Shown here piece after piece: positions 23,000 through 34,800 of a stretch of DNA of 64,000 nt. The stretch is from assembly GCA_050084515.1 (NCBI GenBank), contig CM114271.1:4898001-4962000 (forward strand), given 5' to 3'. A program made the position numbers and the translations under genes. The stretch's first letter is position 1; every line of letters starts with the position of its first letter. A model generated the notes under the pieces. The model saw only the letters and a list, made by a program, of their open reading frames with translations, was not told the DNA's origin and did no database searches. This stretch comes from Blasia pusilla (lineage: Eukaryota; Marchantiophyta; Marchantiopsida; Blasiales).

Positions 23000-24030
23000 G
23001 TCACCGGTGCAACCCACACGATGCCTGTTTGGCATTGTAACCGCAAGCTTAAAATTCCCAAAGGCGCTAAAAACGAGCAAAACCACGCACTAATCCACCC
23101 TCTTGAAACTTGTGGTAAAAATCCAGCATTCAATGACGAAATTTATGACCCAAAAAAATGTTGTTTCGTGTTCCTAACGATAACGTCTACGACGACAACA
23201 ACAACTTCAGTCCCACTAATAATAATAATAATAAATATTCCCTCGGCTCCAGTGGACCCATTCTCTTCCTTCTCACAATTTGCCCCTCATACACAGGAGC
23301 CACTCAGAACTCCACGGGAATTCCGATCTGTCATTCGGTCGCTGTCTGTTCTGTTTGTCCGTCGTGATGGTTTCCCATCTTTTTTCTTTATATATATATA
23401 TATATATATTTTATTCCCACCTTGAAGGCCCCTCACGATCTCTGCAGTTCATTCTGTCAGAGTTGCGTGCAGAGTTTGGAGAAAACCGCTAGAGGAGCTC
23501 TCGCAGCGGTTTTCTCCAAGTACGTGCCGGTTTCCTTCATTTTTAAAATTATTTTTTATTTACAAAGAAACTGCCGGGGAAATCCCGATTCCCCGACGTT
23601 GTGCTAGTCGGATCGGCAAGTTTTAAATTTTACCGGCTGGCGTTACAAAGTACGCCGGTTCTATGCGCCCGTGGCTCCCAGCCTGTGACTCTGTGAGTCC
23701 CGTCTCAGTGCCATGCTGTCGCGTCGCAGGAGGTCTCGGTGCCGTCTTACTGGCGTTTCATGAATAAAATGAAGTAAAAATAAATGATGAGCTCCGTCCG
23801 TCGGAGCGAACGGAGTTCAACGAACGTCGGTCTCGGCGACTCGCGTTCGCATGGCTGGCTGGGCTGCCGGTTCAACGGAGCCTACGGAGTCCAGACGGAG
23901 GATCAGATTGAGCTTTGAAGATCCGTTTTAGAGGTACTGTAGAGTAGAAGTAAGTACAGAAGAGCGTTGAATTCTCTTCAACTACTGAGAGGTGCGCACT
24001 CGGGCCCTTCATCGCCTTGCCACTTGTTAT
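23000..24030 (+). other. GC-rich gene-like block, possibly captured host sequence
   Basis: This block is clearly richer in G+C than its AT-rich surroundings and includes a (TA)n tract at 23389-23409, so it resembles a promoter plus first exon. The longest frame (23021-23425) and one starting TTG at 23422 have no recognisable domain. Its location between a Helitron 5' end and helicase exons suggests captured gene sequence, but no donor gene can be named. Confidence 0.4.
23478..23517. repeat. 13-bp perfect hairpin
   Basis: GGAGAAAACCGCT (23478-23490) is perfectly complemented at 23505-23517 across a 14-base loop that itself contains GAGCTC. It lies in the GC-rich gene-like block and could form an RNA hairpin if transcribed. 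Confidence 0.85.
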
Positions 24031-24389
24031 TTCCTCGTTCGTCGGGGAAAAGTCATAATGTACAATCCTTAAAATCGGAAAATTTTAGTTTTTTATTATT
24101 ATTTTTCTTATGAATAGGTTGATGATGAAATGAAGGTTATGAAATGGTAAATTTGGATAATATTGGTTTGTTTTTTATAATTTTTTATTGTTTTTAATTG
24201 TCATATCAATTTAAAATAATGATTATCATTTATATTATGAAATATTTAGACAAATATATATATAAGAGATCTGATGCAATATCGTTTAAGGTTTTAAATA
24301 ATGCAATTATTGAAACAACAAGGATGGTAATCCATGAAACATCACATTATCTTGATGCAAGGTAATGAATCTTTTATTCTTCTTCTTTT

Positions 24390-26755
24390 TTGTTCGATCA
24401 TACATTCGAGAAAATACGATACCTTACTAATTTTTGTTTATCCTTGTTATTATTGTATTGTAGATATATCTCTTACTCGGAGGCATGTTGGAGATTGTTC
24501 AAGTTAAACTTTTATGCACAACATCCAAATATTGTAAGATTAGAAGTTCCTCTATCGGAGCTACAAACCATTGTCTTCAATGATCACGACAATCTCAAGG
24601 AGATACTACAAAGGAATAGGGAGACAACTCTTACACAATGGTTTGCTACTAATCGTTTGGATTTGGAGGCTCAAAAATATCTATATATTAAGTTTCCCTC
24701 CTATTATAGTTGGAGCAAAAACATGGATTCGTATAATTCATAGGCGAAATGGTTGCGGTCTTCAATTGGTCGCATATATCTTACTCATCCAGGTAAATAT
24801 ATTTATAATTTATAGACTTATGTACTTATAAATTACTTAAATTTTCATGCATCCTTTGATCAATGCAATGTTTGATATATTAAGCAACTACATTCAAGTT
24901 TTGATGGGTGAAGGAGAACGACATTAGGCGCGACTACGTATGAATACTTGAGAAGTGTGCACGGAGTAGTCTATCCAACATTTAAGGAGGTTGCTATTCA
25001 AATGGGGCTTCTAGAGGATGACAAGGGAAGTATTCTCATGCTTTCAAGAAGCATCGAAAATCCACACAGGTCGTGCGCTCCGTCAACTCTTTGCTATTGT
25101 ACTTGCTTATAATATGCCAACTCGACTAGCTGAACTATGGAGTCAATTTTTTATCCCAATCATAGAGGATATCTTATATGAACGACGTGAGGTAATTCCT
25201 ATTCCTATTTTCATCAAAACATTTCTTATTTCCTGCTTTTACTTTTAGACTTATGCTTAAAATCGTGGCCTTTATGCAGAAAACGAGTATTCTTGATCTT
25301 GCCCGGGATGCTTTAATTATTAACAATGCATTATTGGAAGTCCATTACCATTTGCAAAGATCAAGGGACATGATTATCTGAATTTCCAAACATGCCTCAA
25401 GCAAATTTTGAAGCTTCATCTTCATATTCGTATTTGGAAGCGTAAGAGCTTCAATATAATCGAGATGACTTACATGAACAAGCTAGGTTGGGAGAGGAAA
25501 CTTTGAATGATGGACAACGGTTGATTTGGGATGCTATACACGATAAACTCGACACCATCATTGCCGGTGATAATACCTCTGGTTCAAAATTGTTCTTCAT
25601 TGATGGCCCTAACGGTACTGGAAAAACTTTCTTATACAATCTTCTTCTCGCAAGTGTACGAGGTGCCGGAGGCATAGCTTTAGTTGTCGCTTCATCAGGG
25701 ATATTTTCTTTGTTATTAGATGGAGGACGCACTGCCCATTCACGATTCAAGATTCCGATCAATATAGATGAAAATTATACTTGCAAGTAAGTATGTAATT
25801 AAATCATGAATTTGCAACTCTTTTAATATGTTAGTAAAGAGATATCTCGTGCAAAATACTAATATCTTTGACTAGTTTTTGTAGTTTACCGATTAATAGT
25901 GAACAATAAGCTTTTGTTGATTGCTTATTGGAGGTTGGTTTGGAATATCCCTTGGGAGAGGATTTTATACAACTGCCAAATGATATGGTGACCAAGAGTA
26001 AGAAAATAAGTTATCTTATTGACAGTATTTATAGAAATGATTATGAAAAGTTTCGTGACGTCAACTTCCTAAGAGATGCAATAATTCTCACACCAAAAAA
26101 TTGAGTTGTTGATGATATCAATGTAGAAGTCATGTCTCACTTCTATGGAGAGGTAATATTGGTTTTCAAATACTCTCCATATGATTCTCCTCATGAGTTC
26201 TCCAGTTATATTAGGCATCAAAACTAAAATCATCTTCTGATTACCATATGTTTGTTCTATGCAGGAACGTACTTACCTTAGTGTTGATTCCATTTCGAAT
26301 GAGGGAATGAGTTATATCTACCCGAAAAAATTCTTAAATACGTGCTTAACGTCAGGTTTACCACCACATCGTTTAACCTTGAAAATTGATGCATCTATCA
26401 TGCTTCTAAGAAATTTGAATGGTTCAAAGGGCCAAGCCAAAAAAACTCAATTGATGATTCGTGGATTCATGCAACATGTTATTGAGGCTGAAATCATCAC
26501 AAGAAAGAGCACTAGAGATCGAGTCTTTATTCCACGTATCCCATTGATTGCATCAGACTCAAGTTTACCTTTTGATTTACGTCGATTTCAATTTCCTATT
26601 TGCCCTACTTTTGCTTTGACTATCAATAAATCCCAAGGTCAAACCTTGAAAAAGATAGGAATTTACTTACCTACATCAATCTTTTCTCACGGTCAATTAT
26701 ATGCAACATTGTCAACAGTAGGACAAAAAATGCAATTAATATCACAATAGGAAAT
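24390..26755 (+). pseudogene. Helitron RepHel protein, helicase part, broken
   Basis: Exons encode parts of a Helitron replicase-helicase. The pre-helicase region reads SEACWRLFKLNFYAQHPNIV, then VHGVVYPTFKEVAIQMGLLE and GRALRQLFAIVLAYN, with introns marked by GT-AG. The PIF1-like helicase starts at about 25488 with Walker [10 protein letters not shown] (usual GPGGTGKT) and continues [12 protein letters not shown]. The next exon should carry motif II (DEA) but passes from ENYTCK to VDCLLEVGLEYPLGEDFIQL, so motifs II-III are missing. The C-terminal exon (26266-26747) has the SQGQT motif (INKSQGQTLKKIG). Stops at about 25905 and 26102 add damage. No HUH Rep domain was found. Confidence 0.8.
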
Positions 26756-26854
26756 GATGTTCTTTCAAATGAAAAAGGACACTTCACGCGTAATGTGGTG
26801 TGTAAGGAAATACTTCAATGAAATAAATTTTTTTCTCATTGATATATGGGTAGC

Positions 26855-26881
26855 GGTGCATCGCACGGGCACCTTACAAGT
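26855..26881 (+). other. Helitron 3' terminus candidate
   Basis: GGTGCATCGCACGGGCACC can fold as a short hairpin and is followed within 10 bases by CAAGT, one change from the canonical CTAGT end. It lies about 100 bases beyond the helicase stop, which is the usual position. Confidence 0.55.
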
Positions 26882-27039
26882 ATTACTAACAACATGGTCT
26901 CACTAATGGACATCATCATACTGTTAAGCCCGTTAAGTCATATTTTTCCAAATTGTTACAATGCGGCAAAGGTTTAATATGTGTTTCCAATGTATTTGTT
27001 GGGAGTTAACTTAATATATTTTCAGAAAACAAAATGATT

Positions 27040-27420
27040 ATGTCCTAGGTGCTGTGTCTCCCTCCGCCTTTGGCGCCTTGTAGCCCCGGGCCGTCCCTCT
27101 TCTCCTTTGGCGCTTTGTCTCGCTCCGCGTCCGCCTCTCTTCTAGCCCCGCGCCTCGACTCTCTCTGCTCTATCCGACGAGCCCTCTACTCCGTCCGCTC
27201 TGTCTGGAGGGTAGACGCTCCTCCCCCCATATGGCACCTCAACTCCATCAGCGCCGCTCCGTCCGCCTATGCCGCGTCGTCTAACGCGGCTTCATCCATC
27301 TCTTTCCCAGTGCATCACATGGACACCGTAGTACTAGTCTCTTCTACTAGACAATGTTTTTTGGTTTTGATATCTATCCCCATTAGTAGTTTGGTTTTAA
27401 TTAACTAAATTAGACCAGAA
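27040..27420 (+). other. GC-rich patch, no supported gene
   Basis: A pyrimidine-rich, GC-rich patch has an open frame of about 119 codons, but it starts at GTG and has no recognisable domain. It contains a repeated CCTTTGGCGC phrase. Captured or inserted gene sequence is possible. Confidence 0.35.
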
Positions 27421-28269
27421 GGAAGGCTTCTTTCATCCTAGCGGGGCACGAGTACCGACTCGTAGTTTGAATGGGGAATTTCAAGATTCGAACTGGTGCA
27501 AAACTACAGACGTTCCATGATGGGCCAAGCGTACTTTATTAGCAGAAAGAAAGAAAAAAATAGTTTTGTGATAGTTTGCATATTAGTTTCCTTGGGAGGA
27601 ACCAAATCTCACTTAGTGTAATGGCGCGGGGATTGAAAATGTTATTTTATTTTATTTCGTCAGTTTTTGGTAGAAATAGTTGAAGAATTTGCAGATTTGC
27701 AAGAGAAATTTCCAAATCTCGAAACCAAATTCGAGTAGAAGAAATATTTTAAAATATGATTTTATCTTCAAGAAATAACAAAGGCATCGAGAAAAAAATT
27801 ACACTAAAAAAATTGGAGGGAAATACTTAGAGCAATCTCTACTGTTAATGAAGGAAGGGGGGTATAACTAAAAGTAGTGCATGAACAAAAGTACAAGAAA
27901 TGAAGCATTCCACTATAATAGAATGTTCCTCTAAAAGCATTAGGTGTGCTTCTTGTAATGTTATGGTTGCTAGCTTTAGTTGATCCTCCATAAAGAGAGG
28001 GACATGTGTTCCTCTAACATTGGAGGTTTTGTAAAGTCAAGGGCATTTTCCTCTCTAACTTTGGAGGTTCTCTCCTTTCCAAAAAAGTTCATCTAACATT
28101 GGAGTTTGGTTTATGTTCACATAAGGTGACTCCGATATGAAGGAAAGACCTTTCTATACTACCTTTTATATCATTGCTTTTATATTATGTTATAAATTAA
28201 AAAAACACTTATATTTATTATAAAATACTATTTTTAATTTATTGATTTGTTGTATATTTTCTAGTTGAT

Positions 28270-28545
28270 CAATTAATAGTCGCAAAACATGCCTTATACA
28301 AAAGATGATATTAATCATATGGGATGAAGCCCTTATGATCCATCGTCACGTATTTGACGCCACAAGACTCAATTATCTCATTAACAATATTTATGGAGCA
28401 AAGTTGATAAGTGGAATGATATTAACTTCTTGATGGATATATCAATTATTTCAACAAAAATCGTGGATATTTTTCCAAGAGAGATAGATATTCAAATTCT
28501 CAAATATCATGAATATGTTTTGAATGTGAGGATTGTAATATAATT
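28270..28545 (+). pseudogene. Second Helitron helicase fragment with motif II
   Basis: The frame reads ILIIWDEALMIHRHVFDA at 28308-28361, matching the Walker B segment (WDEAPM-H) of Helitron PIF1-like helicases. It then passes through LNYLINNIYG and, after a shift, VDKWNDINFLMDISIIS. It is a short orphan fragment 1.5 kb downstream of the larger helicase remnant and carries exactly the motif that remnant lacks. Confidence 0.7.
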
Positions 28546-28982
28546 CTTCATTTTCCTTCTCATTTTAATGAGTTTTTTTAGTATCACACTCACTTAAGTC
28601 TCAATTTAGTTCTAAAAAATGGGATGAGACTTGTGTATATCTATATGCCCCATCCAATTTTCAAACATTGCCATCAAGATATCCACCATTTTTTTTTGAC
28701 TCCGAATTATAAAAATATTGTATTATCTTTTGGTGAGGGAACACAAAAGAAAAAAATACCAAATTTGTATATGTGTTTTTCATCAACCTATATTATCAAG
28801 AGAAGATGGGGTCAAGAAACCTCCTCCAACGCTAATCCCGTCCTTTGGAGGACCCACACATGTTGGATTTAAAAATAATTAAATTAAGAGGAAAATAAAA
28901 CCTGGTGACCCCGTCCTTTGGAAGACCCACACATGTCATGTTGGATTTAAAAATAATTCAATTAAGAGGAGAGAAAAACCCA

Positions 28983-29801
28983 GTGGACCTCATGGTCACA
29001 TTATACTATTAAAAGCGTTAGCCCTTTGCTAAGATGCTCCGAGGAACGCCACATGTGAAGCCTGTCAGATATCTAATTATTGTTTAATTTTCTCTATACT
29101 AAGCTAGGATTTGAAGAGAAAAAAGTTTTGTTTAAATAAAAAATTAATTATTTTTAAAATATAAATATAAAAACAAGAACGGGTAAGGTTTTCATAATAA
29201 TAATTTATTTATAATTAACCCAAATTGAAATAACTTCCCCGTTGATCTTTAGAGTCTTTTTCATTTTTTAATCTTTCCTCATTTGAAAATTTCAAATCAC
29301 TTTTTCAAGGTTCATGCAAACGAAAATTTAAAGTTTGGTTTTGAGGGAAAATTAATTTCTGTTTTGGGAAAAAAATTTAAAAGGATACTAGGACTCTAAT
29401 GGGAAAATAATTATTCTTCAAAATAAGGGAAGACATATTATTTATATTTTATTTTTAACTTTCAAGTTCGATTGGGGGAAAATTTAATCCCTCTTTAGGG
29501 AAAAAAATCATCAAAAGAATTTATTTTCTCTTATTTATTGAGAGACGGGGATTGGAAAAGGATAAATTATTTTTTAAAAATTAATAAAAAAATATATGAA
29601 AAATTGAATGTATTATAAGTCTAATATACATATAATATATGAATTAGATGTATTATAAAGAAATTTATTTTTCTTAAATTTTTTACATTTATTCAAAAAT
29701 TAAATATCTTCTAATTTCACATTATCATCTTCCATCATGTGAGTTCTTTCATTCCCAGCATGTCACCCCGAGCATCATCGGACGGGAAAAAAATTACTAG
29801 T
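28983..29801 (+). mobile_element. Candidate non-autonomous Helitron, about 0.8 kb
   Basis: The left edge TATACTATTAAAAGCG resembles the 5' ends of plant Helitrons. Near the right edge CCCGAGCATCATCGGACGGG can pair, and CTAGT follows at 29797-29801. The interior is AT-rich and non-coding. Neighbouring bases do not give a clean A/T insertion site on the right, so boundaries are provisional. Confidence 0.5.
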
Positions 29802-30480
29802 ACTAATGATGCAAATAAGTTTTTTAGAGTGCCATTGATTTGAATAGTGAAATTCCTTGGCAATTTACGAGGAGTTCTCCCCACTTTAACATTCTCACCC
29901 GTTCTACTAATATCACATAGCAAACTCGGAAATCTAAACAAGATTACAACCTTAAAGAGAAATTAAACCAGCGACATTAATGACGGTGAGCAATGGAAAC
30001 ATCACTTTCCATTACCCACTCTCACATAATTACCAGAAATAGAACTTAGGATAACGGCATCACCGGCACCAAACACCGAAAGATTCATTAATTAATCAAT
30101 AAAAATAGCCAACAAATGACATCATTCTCGAGACTAAATTTCGAACCCAATACACTAGGCAGTAGGGACCCGCTCCATCGAATAAATAAAATAAGACCGC
30201 AAAGACAATTAAAAAAGAAACCACAAGCAGAAAGCAGCGGGAAAACTGAAACTCATGGGTTGCGGTAATTCCCCCACCCCTCCCAACGTATTTATTTATT
30301 ACGATCATGATGATGACCATATCCATGCATGGCTGCACTCCACTGGCTGTTGTTGGTGATCCGTATTGATTGAGGAACTGAGGTCGAAGCACGGGAACTC
30401 ACGCCTCATTCCCCGGCGCACTACTGGCGACCGCCTCATGCGTTGCATCGCCATTAATTCAGTCATGCAGTAGCACAAAA
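29802..30480. other. Upstream region of the cysteine protease gene
   Basis: Short frames on the minus strand have no domain. Sequence becomes more GC-rich toward 30400 and presumably holds distal promoter elements, none of which can be named. Confidence 0.4.
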
Positions 30481-30483
30481 TGG

Positions 30484-30504
30484 AAAGAAAGAAAGAAAGA
30501 AAGA
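30484..30504. repeat. (GAAA)n microsatellite
   Basis: About five tandem GAAA units occur some 280 bases upstream of the protease start codon, in the likely promoter or 5' leader. Confidence 0.9.
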
Positions 30505-30621
30505 ATGGTACAGCGGAAGTGGAACGAAGTGAATTCGTTCAACGCGAGAGTTTCACTTTGACTTTAGGAGGGAGGGAGGGATGGCGAGCAGCAGCAGACT
30601 TCGTGTGTGGATCGGAGCGAG

Positions 30622-30629
30622 GATTTAAA
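30622..30629 (+). promoter_or_regulatory. TATA-like element upstream of the protease gene
   Basis: GATTTAAA lies about 150 bases upstream of the chosen ATG in otherwise GC-rich sequence. It is the best TATA-like match in the interval, but the transcription start is not determined. Confidence 0.3.
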
Positions 30630-30774
30630 TGGCCAGCGGGAAGTGAAATTGGGGAATGGGGCGGTGGGGGAATTTTCTCAGCTGCGCACATGGCGATGCA
30701 GTGGGAGTGCCAGTGATCGAGTAGACTGCGCGTTGCAGAACCGGAGTCGCGGCGGGGAAGCATCTGAGCTCGCG

Positions 30775-33700
30775 ATGGCGGTCCGTCTCGTTCTCATTCT
30801 GTGTGTGGTGGTAGTAGTGGCAGTGCGGGCGACTGTTGCTGTGAGGGACGAGTCTGCTGCAATCGGTGCGGTCACGTACACACATGAGGACGTCGTGTTG
30901 GAAGCGAGGCAGTCCGAGCTCTTCCAGAAGTGGCTGCGCAGGTTCCCGCGGGAGTATTCGAGTTCGGAATCCGAACGCTCGTATCGTTTCCAGGTGTTCA
31001 AGGACAACCTGCAATTCATCCATGCCCACAATCAAAACTCCGGAGCTTCGTACCGTCTCGGTCTCAACCGGTTCGCGGACATCTCGCACGACGAGTTCCA
31101 TGAGCGCTTCCTCAACGCGTGGTTCAACGTCACGGAGAGATTCTTCCCGCTTCTGGATGCCGGTGGCACGTTCACGTACGCGAACAGCTACATTCCAGAC
31201 TCAGTGGACTGGCGACCCAAAGGTGTACTCGCGCGAGTCAAGGATCAGGGAGTATGCGGTACTGGAATCCACCTCTCGCTTCTCAGGCTGCGTCGGTTGA
31301 CAGTTTTCTTTCTTTCTTGCTCAGCTAGGTGGAAGTTGTCGTCTTTAGGATGTTTTGTCTTAGAAGAACAGCTGAGTGGTTCTGCTATATACTGAGTGCA
31401 GTATGGAAGGGAATCACTAGCTCGAAATCCTCTCTAGTATGACTTTTCGAAAGTCGATAGTTCTACAGTCCTCAGGATCACGAGCACCTGCTGGAAATCT
31501 CCGTTGAGGTGTTTGGTCCATAGCTCTGTGGGTGTGCACTATCATGCATAACACCGAATGAATCGCGAGCTGGAAGTCGTCGCTAGGACGCGCAGTCGAT
31601 CGATGGGTGGTTTTTCCAAGCACACATTGTGATGAATGACGAGCTGGAAGTCGCTGTCGGTATGTGTGGTCGATGGGGCTGTGGTTATTTTACAAAGTAC
31701 AGCATGGAACGTACCGCATACGTTGTCCTTGGATGAATCCACTCCATTCGCACGAGTTGTGGGAACTTTTTGCCCGCTTTTGATTCTTGGTCAAGCGAGA
31801 ACTTTTTCTTGTTTCAGTAGCTGGAAGTCATCTTTCGGAGCTCGCGTGGATAGTGGTTGCACTACGTCCACCATTGACAGAATCACTTATGGGGTCCTCA
31901 GTTCACACTTTGTCCCAGCTACCATGTACTTGCAGCTGCTTCCAACAGCCAAGCCATCGTAGGATGCCTTCCCCACCGTTAGGTAATCGAGGCATGATGG
32001 AATGTGGCAAACCAGAGCACGAACCTGTCAATGCGGTCACCTTTGCCATTCCTAAAGCCTTCACTGGACTTCCCCATTGCAGCTGCTTTAGAAATGGGGA
32101 AAGCCAAAAGGAACTCTTTTCGAAACACTCGAACTCACCGGACTCTGGTTGTGGAGACCACATCGCAGCTGCTCAGAAATAAGCGAGGCTGGAAGAATTC
32201 TTTCGAAGCGCTCGTAGTCACTGGACTTGGCATGGGGAGTGGTGGCCGTCGCAGCTGTCTAGAAACGGGAAAGAGTGGAAGAACTCGTTTTGAAACACTC
32301 AGAAGCCACTGGACTGAACAAGCAAGGCTGGAAGAATTCTTTCGAAACGCTCATAGTCATTGGACTAGAGGAGAGGTGACCATTGCAGCCATTGAGATAT
32401 GTGATAAACTGGAAAATCCCAAAGTTTAAGGACTCCAAACGCACCTTCTCTGCTTACCGAGGTGTGCCAACATTGTGCAGGAAGTTGTTGGGCACATGCA
32501 GTGGTTGCGGCAGTGGAGAGCATCAACAAGATCGTGACGGGAAACATGATCGAACTCTCCGAACAGCAGCTGATGGACTGCAATACGGCCAATGGTTTCG
32601 TGAGTGGGTGTGGAGGAGGTGCTTTGCCCACTGCTTACAACTATATCATCCAAAATGGGGGCATCGACTCCGAAAGCGACTACCCCTACATGGGCCGTGG
32701 TGGGTGGTGCAGTTACAACAAGGTATAGGCTCTTGACCCTTCTAGAATTCGCATCTGTGGGTCTCCAGTCTCCCCAGTCGAACTTTCGATGTAGATGAGC
32801 CCTACATCGTAACGTTCATGGGTGAATAAGGAACGGTTTTCACTACTTCATGCAGTTTACGAAGAGACATCAATTCGATGGATCTAGAGCTTTTCATCAA
32901 GTTTTGTGGCTTCTGCTTGCAGCAACTTTTCGATTGAAAGTCTGCATGCTAACTGCCCTTCAGAGCCACGAATAGTTTTTGGGAAGTCATTTCTAAGAAC
33001 GTCGTGAAATCAAGTTAGATAAAGAACATATGGGAAGAGTCCCCATTGTGGAAATCAAGGTAGAAATGAACCACCAAGAGCAGATCCGCAACGAAATGGA
33101 AACCAATGCAAAGACCATTAGTCAGAAATTAGTCAGAAAGTCCGCATGTGAGAGGCCTCAACGTGGGAAATATTGGAATGTAAATGTGTATCATACGAAA
33201 GAGGATAATTCCCACTACGAATGGTCCAGTTGGGTCACTTTATGATCTAGAAAACTATCAGGCCAGTTGGGCTATGGATCCAAAAAATTATCTATGCATA
33301 CGTCGACCCTTCGATTAAAGGCTCGCCACCTCTCTCTTTGAAATAGCGCTCGACGCCAGAACTCTAGATTTTGGTGTCATTCTAAGACTCTGTCCATATG
33401 GCCGTCTGTCGTGCGTGCAGAGGAACGTGGTGAGCATCAACGGATACGGGAGAGTGCCCCAGAACGATGAGTCTTCCCTGATGAAGACTCTTGCGAATCA
33501 GCCCGCCAGTGTTGGTCTTTCAGCCAGTCGAGAGTTTCAACTCTACTCGCAGGTACGGGATGATTATGCAGTGTTCCGAGGCGAAAGCTTGGAATGGAAT
33601 TCTTACTCTCTGCTGTAAGCTGTCGAATTTCTCCGTTCACTCCAGCTAGAATTCTCGATTTTCTAGCGAACCCCTCCGTTGATCCCAACAACAACTACAA

Positions 33701-34141
33701 TTCAAACGATATGGGTGTGTCGAAGACCTGCAAAGGCTCGTTATCCGTAATCCTCTCTTGAAACCTCAGACTTCAGTGTTTCGAGCTAGTTCTCTAACTA
33801 GGGCGCTCGATTCTTGAGAGCAAAAAAAGTGTAGGAAGGTAGTTTGGAGGTTTTAGGATTGGGCTTGAAGATGGAAGTCGCCTGATGGTGGTCTTTATGT
33901 GCTGATTCTAAGACTTGGTGATTCCATGGATCAGGGAGTTTTCAGTGGACCTTGCGCTCCAACGAAGAACCATGCTGCACTGATTGTTGGTTATGGGAGA
34001 GACTCTGCCTCTGGGCTAAACTACTGGATCATGAAAAACTCCTATGGCACAGACTGGGGTGAAGCAGGATTCATGCGTATTCGACGTTCCCCTTCTGTTT
34101 GCCAAATGCTGGAAGACGTTGGCTACCCCATCAAGAACTGA
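30775..34141 (+). CDS. Papain-like cysteine protease (C1A), four exons, 354 residues
   Basis: Exons 30775-31258, 32481-32722, 33421-33552 and 33935-34141 join in frame across GT-AG introns to give 354 residues, a normal C1A length. The start ATG (GCGATGGCG context) opens a hydrophobic signal peptide (residues about 1-22). The I29 propeptide holds a perfect ERFNIN pattern (E67, R71, F75, N78, I82, N86) and G96-L-N-R-F-A-D102. The mature enzyme should begin near residue 140 (IPDSVDW). Oxyanion Q158, catalytic C164 (GSCWAHA), H299 ([10 protein letters not shown]) and N321 (KNSYG) are present, and the six papain disulfide cysteines have counterparts (161, 195, 205, 238, 293, 342). Oddities are KNSYG instead of KNSWG and GCGGG instead of GCNGG. 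There is no granulin domain or KDEL tail. It is probably a secreted or vacuolar endopeptidase and appears intact. Confidence 0.93.
31259..32480 (+). other. Intron 1 of the protease gene, repeat-rich
   Basis: This 1222-base phase-1 intron splits the glycine codon two residues before the catalytic cysteine. It contains two repeat sets: a roughly 70-base pair of blocks with GAGCTGGAAGTCG near 31566 and 31637, and an approximately 86-base minisatellite farther downstream. Frames read inside it are not exons. Confidence 0.85.
32079..32400. repeat. About 86-bp minisatellite in protease intron 1
   Basis: GCAGCTG recurs at 32079, 32165 and 32251 (spacing 86), with related unit starts near 32331 and 32386. 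Units share GGCTGGAAGAATTCTTTCGA and CACTGGACT phrases with variation. About 3.5 imperfect copies are visible. Confidence 0.8.
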
Positions 34142-34800
34142 AACCACCATTCTTTAAGATATCCAAAACGCCCATTAGCATCGCAGCCATGGTTCCAAGG
34201 CCTCACGTTTCCACTCTCATGCCGATCAGGCCAATGTCCATAGCCCTGCTCGTGGGTCATTCTCGCGACGTCAATGGGCTCTCCACCTTTGGGGAGGTGC
34301 TTTCGACGACTCTCTAGAGATTCTTGGACGTGCGAGCTGCTCAGTGTAAAATTGGGTATCCTGAATATTATTAGTCGACATGAAGGTGGATTCTGGAGAG
34401 GTTGCCCCACTATTGTACTGCTTTCCAAGGTTCCACACATAGGGGCATTGTATCATTGATTCCTCCTTGAATGCAGGCTGTTAGAGCTCTCTGAGGTCAT
34501 TCAGCACGAGAGAAGAAGAAAGTATGCCCTGCTCACCATAACAGCTAAATATTCATTGTCTTTAGTCATTCACAACATTTATCAACTATTCTTCTCGGTA
34601 TCTCGATTCTCTGCCTATCTATGTATGTATGGGTCTGTGATGCTCGTGATAGACTGCCCTTGTAGGCTACCATCGAAGAGTCTTTTCGAATGCCTTTACT
34701 TGTGTGTGGAGACAAGTATATTGACTCTCCACATATATCAAAAATGTATATTGATATGCTTTCTTCCGGAGTTCTAACATCTCCTTTTGACTTATGTCCT
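34142..34800. other. 3' flank of the protease gene
   Basis: No canonical AATAAA stands close to the stop codon. Sequence remains moderately GC-rich to about 34320 and then becomes AT-rich, consistent with a 3' UTR followed by intergenic DNA. No further gene was recognised. Confidence 0.4.

Larger units (their letters stand above)
21780..26881 (+). mobile_element. Candidate 5.1-kb Helitron with helicase remnants
   Basis: The 5' edge, TCTATATTATTATTTCATAG at 21780, follows an A and matches the 5' ends of the short Helitrons at 36310, 41434 and 42010, including the downstream TGCAAACTC block. Near the proposed 3' edge GGTGCATCGCACGGGCACC (about 26855-26873) can form the subterminal hairpin, followed by CAAGT in place of the usual CTAGT. 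Helicase exons of Rep/Hel type lie inside on the same strand. A GC-rich block at 23.0-24.0 kb and other Helitron-like starts at 22066 and 22833 suggest capture or nesting. That both ends belong to one insertion is inference. Confidence 0.5.

Noticed and set aside
27049-27408. 119-codon GC-rich frame as a gene
   Set aside because: It begins at GTG, has no domain, and is low in complexity.
30607-30774. Longer N-terminus of the cysteine protease frame
   Set aside because: The upstream extension starts at GTG and would bury the signal peptide. The ATG at 30775 has a good context and gives a normal signal peptide.
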